From: an uncultured Bulleidia sp.
Lineage (GTDB): Bacteria; Bacillota_I; Bacilli_A; Erysipelotrichales; Erysipelotrichaceae
Assembly: GCA_947087645.1 (NCBI GenBank)
Contig: CAMUDN010000004.1
Span: 1 to 64,000 of the forward strand
Direction: 5' to 3'
DNA: 64,000 nt
Part shown: positions 44,086-52,016 of the stretch, one piece after another
Numbering within the stretch: the stretch's first letter is position 1
Layout: each line of letters starts with the position of its first letter
Translations under genes and position numbers: made by a program
The notes under the pieces: model-generated
What the model saw: the letters and a program-made list of their open reading frames with translations, nothing else
Told to the model about the DNA's origin: nothing
Databases searched by the model: none

Positions 44086-44706
44086 ATGTTAAAAAAGCCA
44101 ATTGATGAAAATGATAATGTTTATAGTGTAAAGAAGCCAATTTATAAAAGACGATGGTTTATTATTCTTATAGTAGTTCTAGGTATAGCAATTTTTGCAC
44201 CAAAAGAAAAAGATGGACATACTAACAAGGAAATAACTTCATCATCTAAAGTAAGCAAGCAAGATGTTAAAATTAAATCTAATAAAGAAGAAAAAAAGTC
44301 CTATGATATGAAAGAGATAGTTCCAGTTGATAATGTGATATATAGAGTTAATGCAAAGAGTAGTATGAAACGAATTAACAATAAATATTTAGGAAAAAAG
44401 AATGCTGATGGTATTTATCTTGTTTTAAATATTTCCATAAAGAATAATGGTAATAAAGCCCTTACGGTCTCAAATAATTTATTTAAATTATTAAAAGGTA
44501 AGGTTGTATATAGTCCAGATTCAGAAGCTTGTTTGTATGTAAATGAAGAAGATAAATTATTTGATCATAAAGTTAATCCAGGAAATGCTGTAACTGGTAA
44601 TATAGTATTTGATGTACCAGATGAAGTGATTAATGATGCTTGTGTTCAATTACAAGTTAAAGCAGGTATTTTAGGTTTTAAAAAAGTTAATATAAATCTG
44701 CAATAA
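44086..44706 (+). CDS. DUF4352 domain protein, membrane-anchored
   Basis: 206 residues. A short cytoplasmic start with KKPIYKRRWFIIL leads into one TM helix (about 24-44), then a Lys/Ser-rich linker and a DUF4352-type immunoglobulin-like domain (about 85-206: DGIYLVLNISIKNNGNKALTV, GNAVTGNIVFDVPDE). Such proteins are extracellular, and their function is unclear. Isolated between two long non-coding gaps; likely its own transcript (AGAGGAAAAA before the ATG). Confidence 0.75.
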   Translation: MLKKPIDENDNVYSVKKPIYKRRWFIILIVVLGIAIFAPKEKDGHTNKEITSSSKVSKQDVKIKSNKEEKKSYDMKEIVPVDNVIYRVNAKSSMKRINNKYLGKKNADGIYLVLNISIKNNGNKALTVSNNLFKLLKGKVVYSPDSEACLYVNEEDKLFDHKVNPGNAVTGNIVFDVPDEVINDACVQLQVKAGILGFKKVNINLQ

Positions 44707-44837
44707 AATGAAAATTTTGTTATTTAAATAAGATATTAAAAGTAAATTATCCATAAATTAACAAATAGAAAGCCTTTTCATTTATTAAAATGAGGAATAT
44801 AATCGAGATGTCATTTATGACATATTTAGGAGGAAAG

Positions 44838-47183
44838 ATGAAAAAACGAAATATTTTTGCGGCAGCATTAACGCTCGCAATGACTTTTAGTACGATGACA
44901 CATGTTCATGCTGAATCGCGGGTGGATACTCTTTTACAAAAAATGAGTGTTAAACAAAAAGTTGAACAAATGTTTATGCCGGATTTTCGCAAATGGTCAA
45001 CTGATCATTCAATTGAACAAGATAAGCGACCTGATTTCACAAAAATGAATGATGAGGTTCGAGAAATAATAAAAAAACATAATTTTGGGGGTGTTATTTT
45101 ATTTGCTAATAATGTCAAACAAACAGATCAGACATTACAATTAACAAAAGATTTACAAGCAGCTGCTTTAAGTGGTAATGGTATACCAATGTTGATTTCT
45201 ATTGATCAAGAAGGTGGTATTGTATATCGTTTAGGCAGTGGTAGTGCTTTACCTGGTAATATGGCAGTAGGTGCTACTAATGATCCAAAATATGCGGAAA
45301 TGACAGGTGAGATTATTGGTCGTGAATTAAGTGCTTTAGGTATTAACACTAATTTTGCTCCAGTTATTGATACTAATAGTAATCCAAATAATCCTGTTAT
45401 TGGTTTGCGTTCTTTTTCTGATGATCCAGAAATGGTCGCTAAAATGGGTATTGCAACAATAAAAGGAATGAATAAATATAAAGTTATTAGTACAGTTAAA
45501 CATTTCCCTGGTCACGGTGATACAGCTGTTGATTCTCACACTGGCTTACCACAAGTATCAAAAGATTATGAGACGTGGTTAAAAGAAGATGGTGCACCAT
45601 TTATAGCGGCAATGAAGAATGGTGTTGATATGGTTATGACAGCCCATATTGTCTATGACAAACTTGATGATACGAAGGTTACATCTTCCACAAGTGGCGA
45701 ACAGGTTTATTTGCCAGCTACTTTATCAAAAAAGATTTTAACTGATATTTGTCGTACAAAATTAGGTTATAAAGGAGTTATCGTTACTGATGCTTTGCGG
45801 ATGCAAGGAGTAGCTGCAAATTTTGGTAAATCAGATGCTGTTATTAGAGCAATTCAAGCAGGCGTTGATATTGTTTTAATGCCTACAGTTGTATATGGTA
45901 CAGATCAGTTAGTTGAATTAGATAAAATTATTGATGATGTTGTAGCTAAAGTACAAGCAGGCGAAATTAAGGAAGAAAGAATAAATGAATCAGTTAAACG
46001 TATTCTCTCATTGAAAGAAAAAAGAGGTATTCTAGATTATAATCCGGATCAATATACTTTAGAAAATGCAATGAATAATGTTGGTAGTACGACTAATCGT
46101 AATGCCGAAAGAGCAATTTCTGAACAAGCAATTACATTGGTTCAAAATAAAGACAATACTTTACCTTTGAAACCAAAAGCAGATCAAAAAGTTTTAAATT
46201 TAGTTCCTTATAACAATGAAATACCAGGCTTTAAGTTGGGTATGCGTCGTTTAATTAGTGAAAAAGTTATTGATGATTCTGTACAATATGAAGCCTATCG
46301 TTTTAGTAATAAGACAACCGAGGAACAATTGAAGAATATTATTAAAGGTTATGATTATGTGATCGTTAATTCTGAACTTGGTAATGTTGCACAAATGCAG
46401 AACACACATTGGCTAAAGAAAAATGTTAATTTGGCAATTAAATTAGCTCATGAGAATAATGCTAAAGTTATCGTTATGAGTACATCTAAACCATATGATG
46501 TTCAAGAATATAAGGAAGCTGATGGTATCGTCGTTGTTTATGGTAATAAAGGTATGGATCCAACTGAAAAATTACAACCTGATACAGCATTTGGACCAAA
46601 TCTGCCAGCTGGTATTGCCGTCATCTTTGGTAGTCATAAAGCTACTGGTAAATTGCCGGTTAACGTTTATAAGTTTGATAGTGAAAAAGGTATTTATACT
46701 AAGGAAATTGTTTTCAAACGTGGTTTTGGTTTAAGTTATAAAGAAGAAAATACAAAGCCTGTTTTACTTTCCTTAAAGGGTGAACGACATGTCCTTGGTA
46801 CAAAGGATGAAGTTGTTGTAAAAACAAGTTCAAAAATGGATAATTTCTTAAAATTATTAGTTGATGATAAGGAAGTTGCCAATACGAATTATACAGTTAC
46901 ATCAGGTTCTACTATTGTAAATGTTAAGGCTGATTATTTAAATACTTTAAGCGTTGGTAAACATGTTTTAAGCGTTGTTTCTAAAGATGGTAATGTTAAT
47001 ACAAATATTGAAATATTAGCTAATAATCAAACAAATAATTCAAACAATAGTTCAACAAGTCATGTAACAAATACATCAACAGCTAATACAAGTGATCAAA
47101 TTAATATTAGTTTATATGGACTTTTAGGCATTTTGACTTTATCGGCTATGTTTATTGTTGCAAAGATCAAAAAAGCTAATTAA
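44838..47183 (+). CDS. Secreted GH3 beta-N-acetylhexosaminidase (NagZ type), surface-attached
   Basis: 781 residues from ATG 44838 after TAGGAGGAAAG. Signal peptide ends near VHAES (about 26). The GH3 domain shows SIDQEGGIVYRL, KHFPGHGDT (221-229), the NagZ dyad D232/H234 (DSH) and nucleophile D318 in VTDALRM. A GH3 C-terminal domain follows (ERAISEQAITLV; GFGLSY). After an Asn/Ser/Thr-rich spacer it ends NTSDQINISLYG, a hydrophobic helix and KIKKAN, a variant sorting signal. It probably trims muropeptides or host glycans outside the cell. Confidence 0.85.
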   Translation: MKKRNIFAAALTLAMTFSTMTHVHAESRVDTLLQKMSVKQKVEQMFMPDFRKWSTDHSIEQDKRPDFTKMNDEVREIIKKHNFGGVILFANNVKQTDQTLQLTKDLQAAALSGNGIPMLISIDQEGGIVYRLGSGSALPGNMAVGATNDPKYAEMTGEIIGRELSALGINTNFAPVIDTNSNPNNPVIGLRSFSDDPEMVAKMGIATIKGMNKYKVISTVKHFPGHGDTAVDSHTGLPQVSKDYETWLKEDGAPFIAAMKNGVDMVMTAHIVYDKLDDTKVTSSTSGEQVYLPATLSKKILTDICRTKLGYKGVIVTDALRMQGVAANFGKSDAVIRAIQAGVDIVLMPTVVYGTDQLVELDKIIDDVVAKVQAGEIKEERINESVKRILSLKEKRGILDYNPDQYTLENAMNNVGSTTNRNAERAISEQAITLVQNKDNTLPLKPKADQKVLNLVPYNNEIPGFKLGMRRLISEKVIDDSVQYEAYRFSNKTTEEQLKNIIKGYDYVIVNSELGNVAQMQNTHWLKKNVNLAIKLAHENNAKVIVMSTSKPYDVQEYKEADGIVVVYGNKGMDPTEKLQPDTAFGPNLPAGIAVIFGSHKATGKLPVNVYKFDSEKGIYTKEIVFKRGFGLSYKEENTKPVLLSLKGERHVLGTKDEVVVKTSSKMDNFLKLLVDDKEVANTNYTVTSGSTIVNVKADYLNTLSVGKHVLSVVSKDGNVNTNIEILANNQTNNSNNSSTSHVTNTSTANTSDQINISLYGLLGILTLSAMFIVAKIKKAN

Positions 47184-47297
47184 ACTTTATTACCCATTTT
47201 TGATATTTATTTATAAGATTATAATTTTATTACTTAATAATTTATATTTAAATTATAAATACTCTTATTAAAACTAAGTGTAGTATCTAAAATAATT

Positions 47298-47333
47298 AAG
47301 TGAATGACAGATTTTAACTGTTATTCACTTTTT
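47298..47333 (+). terminator. Terminator after the GH3 gene
   Basis: 13-bp stem (47298-47310 with 47318-47330, one G-T pair) and TTTTT. It lies 115 bases after the GH3 stop. Confidence 0.75.
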
Positions 47334-47457
47334 ATATTGGATTATATTATTTAGAGTATTATAATGACCATGTATAATTGCATATAAATGTACATTAAAA
47401 TATTTAAATTTTATGGTATTTATAAATTTCATACATTATTTGGAGGGATGAATGGTT

Positions 47458-50400
47458 ATGAAAAGAAATAAGTATAAGTATATTTATGTTTTATTTTTAA
47501 GTATAATTTTATCTATTTGTGTTTTTTCATTCATTAATAGGAATGATATATATGCTCATGAAAATAGAGATAATACAAATCTTCCTGCTTGGCGAACTTC
47601 ACTATCAAAAGAAGAAGCTGAAAAAATGGAAGGTTGTGAAGTGTTTGTTGATAGCGATAAAAAAGAAGCTATTATTCGACCTAAAAATGGTGCAAGTGAA
47701 GGAGTTATTTCATATTCAATTGAAAATAAAAGAGATGATTTTACTACTATAAGACATGCACTGATTTTTAACGTTCCTGATGAAAAATTTTCTGTTCGTT
47801 TTGATAAGCATGTATATCTTTTTGACTCTGTTGAAGCTGTTGCAAATGATACTTTATTTTTTCAAATACAACCAGGTACTATCAATATTACAGATAACCT
47901 AAATATTAAATTTGCTAAAAATTTAGCGACATTCTTTATGCAAGATTATCGAAAGTCAGCAGGTAGGTTGCAATATATTAAAGGTATTGAAAATTGGAAT
48001 ACATCACATATAACGGATATGAAAAAAATGTTTAACTTAGCAAGTCAGTTAAAAGGTAAACTTGATCTATCTAAATGGGATGTATCAAATGTTGATAATT
48101 TTAATCTTATGTTTTCAGGTGTAGGTAATGAAGATGATAGTTTTGTGTTAGATTTCAGTAATAAAAAATTTAAAAATTCTGTTAATGTAAAAAATATGTT
48201 TAATTCTTTTCGGGGTGTATTGATTGCTAATAATTGGTCAGTAAAAGATCCAAATGGACAAAAAAATCCGATCTCAGAATTGTTAAATGATCCAGAGAAT
48301 AGTTCGATATTAACTTTTTGGAATTCTAAAGAGAAAAAATATGTTGGTCCAAGTAGACATCTTTTAATTACGGATAATACGACGATATTAGCTAAAAATA
48401 AAGTTGAAAAATATAAGTTTTATAAAAAGCCAAGGGTTATTTATAAAGATAAGTCAGTGGAGTTAGAATTACCTGCTGTATATGATTCACGGGTTGATGA
48501 AAATGGTAAACCGGATACTACAAAGTCAGCTTCAAATGATGCGATGAAAGTTGTCAAATATCAATTTGATGATGCTTTAAAGAAGGCTATTTTGAAACTT
48601 AAAACAGAAAATCCTAATCTAGGATTACCGAATGATTATGAAGCTGTTCCAACTGTGAAAATAGCCAAAGACGATTCACCAATTGCTTTGTTTCAAGATT
48701 ATTATTTAGCAGAGGTAAAAAGTGAAACTATAGAAGCAAAAACAATATATACTCAAGATCAATCTTTGGCTTATATGCAAGAAGTGGTCGATTCTTTACC
48801 AATTAATGGTGTAAAAAAGATTATTATGGGTCAAATGGAAGATGGACATTGGAATCCAAATCTTAAAAGTGATGAAACTATTCGTCCTGCTAAAAATGGT
48901 AAAATAAGAGTTGGTAATAAAGAAGTTGAAACAATCGATGTTTATCCAAAAACTGTTTATCAAGCAGATGATAAGCTTGACTATAAAGCCACACAGGTCG
49001 TTAATAATAGTACTAAAGGTAGTAAAACAGTGACGACAATTTACCGTGTGGATCCTACAATTGGATTAACAGGAGAAATTTTTTCAGAAAACAGTGTAAT
49101 TAATAAAGAAGTAAGCAATAAAGTTATTAAAGTTGGTAATATTGAAAAGATAAGTCATGATATACCATTTAAAACAATTTATAAAGCTGATAACAATTTA
49201 AATTATCAACAAACGGAAATTGAAATAACTGGTAGAAAAGGTTCGGAAACAATAACTAATAAATATAAAGTTTATAATAATATAGGCTTAACAGTAATTG
49301 TTGAAAAGACAGATACAAATCGTATCGAAGCTGTTAATCAGGTGGTTAAGGTTGGTAATAAGAAAGTAGTTAAGAATGGTGATACAACTACTATTGAGAT
49401 ACATGAAGTAGATCCAAATACAGGAGATCTAGGTAAAGTCATAAGTAAAGAAGAGATTAAGTTAGTTACAATCAAAGCTAATATGAAATATGAAGCAGAT
49501 GATAACTTAACATTTAATGAGAAGAAAGTTATTAAAGTTGCGGAAGATGGACAAAAGGAAGTAACAACAAAGAAGACTTTAAAAGATGGTAATTGGGTAC
49601 AAGAAGGTGAGCCAAAAGAAAAAGTTATTAAGCCAGCAAAAGATGGTTTAACAAAAGTTGGGAATAAAGAAGTAAGTACAAATGGTGATGAAACAATTAC
49701 CAAGATTTATGAAGTTAATCCTGATACAGGAGCACTAACAAATCCAAAAGTTGTTAAGAAAGTAGTTGTTAGATTAGAAACAATATCGGCGAAGATGAAG
49801 TATGAAGCAGATGAGAATTTAGAATATAATACAAAACAAAAAGTAAGCGATCCAGAAAATGGACAAAAGAGAATAACGATAATAAGTACTTTAACAAATA
49901 ATCAATTAGTTGAAGGGAAGCCAACAGAAGAAATTGTTAAGCCAGCAAAAGATGGTTTAACAAAAGTTGGTAATAAAGAAGTAAGTACGAATGGTGATGA
50001 AACAATAACCAAGATTTATGAAGTTAATCCGGATACAGGAGCACTAACAAATCCACGTACACATATTTCAAGACCAATAGGTAGTTTAGTTGGTTCCATA
50101 AAAGAAGTAGTTATTAAAGCTAATATGAAATATGAAGCAGATGAAACATTGCCATTTAATGAGAAGAAAGTTATTAAAGTTGCCGAAGATGGTAAGAAAA
50201 AAGTACAAGACACAGGTAAATATGTAAATTGTAAGTGGGTAAAAGGAACAGATATTGAAACCATTATTAAGCCTGTTCAAGATGGTTTAACAAAAGTTGG
50301 CAATAAAGAAGTAAGTACAAATGGTGATGAAACAATTACCAAGATTTATGAAGTTAATCCTGATACAGGTGAGTTATCAAATCCAAAAGTTACGAAAACA

Positions 50401-50568
50401 GTAAAGATGGCAAGATTAGTACCTGCTCAACAACATCATAATAATCAACAAACAATGAGTCATACAGTTGATACTTCTGATCATTCTTCTTTAAGTTATT
50501 ATGGAATGTTCTTAAGTGCTTTAAGTGTATTATGTTTAATTCTTTTCAAAAAAGAAAAATTAAATTAG
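47458..50568 (+). CDS. Large surface protein: DUF285 region plus tandem G5-type repeats
   Basis: 1036 residues from ATG 47458 (ATG 47452 is also possible; GGAGGG lies at 47442-47447). N-terminal signal helix ends near IYAHEN. A DUF285/BspA-like segment covers about 150-270 (GIENWNTSHITDMKKMFNLAS, LDLSKWDVSNV). From about 400 on, G5-type units recur (T/KYxADxxL...NG...KPAxDGLTKVGNKEV), the last three nearly identical. It ends VDTSDHSSLSYYG, a hydrophobic helix and KKEKLN. Likely a cell-wall adhesin; function inferred from domains only. Confidence 0.85.
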   Translation: MKRNKYKYIYVLFLSIILSICVFSFINRNDIYAHENRDNTNLPAWRTSLSKEEAEKMEGCEVFVDSDKKEAIIRPKNGASEGVISYSIENKRDDFTTIRHALIFNVPDEKFSVRFDKHVYLFDSVEAVANDTLFFQIQPGTINITDNLNIKFAKNLATFFMQDYRKSAGRLQYIKGIENWNTSHITDMKKMFNLASQLKGKLDLSKWDVSNVDNFNLMFSGVGNEDDSFVLDFSNKKFKNSVNVKNMFNSFRGVLIANNWSVKDPNGQKNPISELLNDPENSSILTFWNSKEKKYVGPSRHLLITDNTTILAKNKVEKYKFYKKPRVIYKDKSVELELPAVYDSRVDENGKPDTTKSASNDAMKVVKYQFDDALKKAILKLKTENPNLGLPNDYEAVPTVKIAKDDSPIALFQDYYLAEVKSETIEAKTIYTQDQSLAYMQEVVDSLPINGVKKIIMGQMEDGHWNPNLKSDETIRPAKNGKIRVGNKEVETIDVYPKTVYQADDKLDYKATQVVNNSTKGSKTVTTIYRVDPTIGLTGEIFSENSVINKEVSNKVIKVGNIEKISHDIPFKTIYKADNNLNYQQTEIEITGRKGSETITNKYKVYNNIGLTVIVEKTDTNRIEAVNQVVKVGNKKVVKNGDTTTIEIHEVDPNTGDLGKVISKEEIKLVTIKANMKYEADDNLTFNEKKVIKVAEDGQKEVTTKKTLKDGNWVQEGEPKEKVIKPAKDGLTKVGNKEVSTNGDETITKIYEVNPDTGALTNPKVVKKVVVRLETISAKMKYEADENLEYNTKQKVSDPENGQKRITIISTLTNNQLVEGKPTEEIVKPAKDGLTKVGNKEVSTNGDETITKIYEVNPDTGALTNPRTHISRPIGSLVGSIKEVVIKANMKYEADETLPFNEKKVIKVAEDGKKKVQDTGKYVNCKWVKGTDIETIIKPVQDGLTKVGNKEVSTNGDETITKIYEVNPDTGELSNPKVTKTVKMARLVPAQQHHNNQQTMSHTVDTSDHSSLSYYGMFLSALSVLCLILFKKEKLN
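49632..49750 (+). repeat. G5-protein DNA repeat, copy 1
   Basis: About 119 bases beginning GCCAGCAAAAGATGG, nearly identical to copies at 49941 and 50271. Encodes KDGLTKVGNKEVSTNGDETI followed by TKIYEVNPDTGALTNP. Confidence 0.85.
49941..50055 (+). repeat. G5-protein DNA repeat, copy 2
   Basis: Differs from copy 1 by only a few silent bases over about 115 bases. The segment after it (RTHISRPIGSLVGS) is unique, an insertion within the unit spacing. Confidence 0.85.
50271..50389 (+). repeat. G5-protein DNA repeat, copy 3
   Basis: Same core as copies 1 and 2. It differs mainly at both ends (GCCTGTTCAAGATGG; GAGTTATCAAATCC). Confidence 0.85.
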
Positions 50569-50595
50569 TTTAGCAAATAATATTATTTATAACTA

Positions 50596-50630
50596 AAAAG
50601 TGACTATCAGATAATACTGGAGTCACTTTT
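50596..50630 (+). terminator. Terminator of the G5 surface gene
   Basis: AAAAGTGACT (50596-50605) pairs with AGTCACTTTT (50621-50630), then ATTTTG. Confidence 0.8.
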
Positions 50631-50663
50631 ATTTTGTTAATGATTAAAAAATTACAATTTAAA

Positions 50664-50691
50664 AACTGATCAACGTATTATGCGATCAGTT
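50664..50691 (-). terminator. rpsT terminator
   Basis: AACTGATC (50664-50671) and GATCAGTT (50684-50691). On the minus strand the stem is followed by TTTAAATTG. It lies just downstream of the rpsT stop. Confidence 0.65.
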
Positions 50692-50700
50692 AGATTACTT

Positions 50701-50964
50701 TTATGCAAGACTATTTACTAATTTAGATAAACGAGACTTTTGCCGAGCAACATAGTTCTTTTTCTTGATATGTGTAACAAGAGACTTATCTAAAGATTTA
50801 TTGGCTAAGTTATAAGCTTCGCTTGCTGCCACTTTATCTTTTGCTTCAACAGCTAACAACACTTTTTTAATAGCTGTTTTTAATTCTGATTTTTGACCAG
50901 CTAATGCATTTTGTCTTTTTAAGTTTGTTAGCGCCCGCTTTTTTTGTGATTTGATATTTGCCAT
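50701..50964 (-). CDS. rpsT: 30S ribosomal protein S20
   Basis: 87 residues from ATG 50964, preceded by GGGAGGTG on the minus strand; the longer frame to 51024 has no ribosome site. ANIKSQKKRALTNLKRQ is the S20 N-terminus. Divergent from fmt; in Bacillus it is likewise near lepA. Confidence 0.95.
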   Translation of the reverse strand: MANIKSQKKRALTNLKRQNALAGQKSELKTAIKKVLLAVEAKDKVAASEAYNLANKSLDKSLVTHIKKKNYVARQKSRLSKLVNSLA

Positions 50965-51042
50965 GATGACACCTCCCATCTTTATAAGCTGTTTTATAAT
51001 ATCAAATGCTAGCATAAATTGCAAATATTTATCAGGGAAAAA

Positions 51043-51053
51043 TATGTTAGAAT
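51043..51053 (+). promoter_or_regulatory. Extended -10 promoter of fmt
   Basis: TATGTTAGAAT (hexamer TAGAAT 51048-51053) with TG at -14, followed by AAAGGAGA and the ATG at 51080. Confidence 0.5.
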
Positions 51054-51079
51054 AAAGCCAATGAGAAAGGAGATTTTCA

Positions 51080-52009
51080 ATGAATATCCTATTTTTTGGA
51101 ACACCTAAATTTGCTGAAGAAATGTTAGAAACACTTGATGAAGAAAAATATAATATTGTAGCTATTGTATCTCAACCAGACGGATATGTTGGCCGTAAAA
51201 AAATATTAACTGTGACCGCTACGCATAAATTTGCTGATGAGCATAATATACCTTGTTTGCAGCCTGTTCATTTAAAAGATGGAATAGATGAAATATTATC
51301 TTATCAACCTGATTTAATTATCACTTGTGCCTATGGACAATTTATTCCTAATAAAATTTTAATTTATCCTAAATATGGCTGTCTAAACATCCATCCATCT
51401 TTATTACCAAAATATCGTGGTGGTGCTCCTATACATCATGCCATTATGAATGGTGAAAAAGAAACAGGGGTTTCTTTTATGGCTATGGTTAAAAAAATGG
51501 ATGCTGGTGATATTTATGCTCAGCGGAAATTAAGCATTGCTGATGATGAACGTTTTAAAGAGTTAAATGAGCGTTTAATAAAATTAGCTAAGCAAATGAT
51601 TAAAGAAGAATTACCAAAATATTTGCGACATGAATTAAAAGCTATAGCACAAAAAGAAGAAGATGTTATATTTGGCTTAAATATTACTAAAGAAGAAGAA
51701 AAAATATCTTTTAAAGAAGAAAGTATAAATGATCTTTATAATCATATTCGTGCTTTATATGACTGGCCGATTGCTTATGGTTTATTAGATGGTAAAAGGA
51801 TAAAGTTATTAAAAACACATAAATTAGTTTGTCATCATGATTATTCATTAGGTGAAATATTAGGATTAGAAAACAAGGCTATAAAAGTTGCTTGTAAAGG
51901 TGGCTATTTATTAATTGATGAATTACAACTTGAAGGAAAAAAAGTAATGGATGCTAAATCATTTATGAATGGTTTAGGAAAAAATATGATTGGCCATTGT
52001 TTTGAATAG
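51080..52009 (+). CDS. fmt: Methionyl-tRNA formyltransferase
   Basis: 309 residues. NILFFGTPKFAEEMLE, the formyl-transfer core with CLNIHPSLLPKYRGGAPIHHAI and MKKMDAGDIY, and a C-terminal tRNA-binding domain. Formylates initiator Met-tRNA. In Bacillus it lies between def and rsmB; here it has moved to the rpsT-lepA junction. lepA follows 7 bases later. Confidence 0.95.
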   Translation: MNILFFGTPKFAEEMLETLDEEKYNIVAIVSQPDGYVGRKKILTVTATHKFADEHNIPCLQPVHLKDGIDEILSYQPDLIITCAYGQFIPNKILIYPKYGCLNIHPSLLPKYRGGAPIHHAIMNGEKETGVSFMAMVKKMDAGDIYAQRKLSIADDERFKELNERLIKLAKQMIKEELPKYLRHELKAIAQKEEDVIFGLNITKEEEKISFKEESINDLYNHIRALYDWPIAYGLLDGKRIKLLKTHKLVCHHDYSLGEILGLENKAIKVACKGGYLLIDELQLEGKKVMDAKSFMNGLGKNMIGHCFE

Positions 52010-52016
52010 GAGAATT

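Noticed and set aside
47300..49500. CRISPR-like or satellite repeats around the surface genes
   Set aside because: The repeats are in-frame protein repeats without unique spacers of constant size, so they are not a CRISPR array.
49338..49703. 121-codon antisense frame in the G5 repeats
   Set aside because: Repeats of the sense gene create matching long antisense frames (also at 50016-50264). No independent support.
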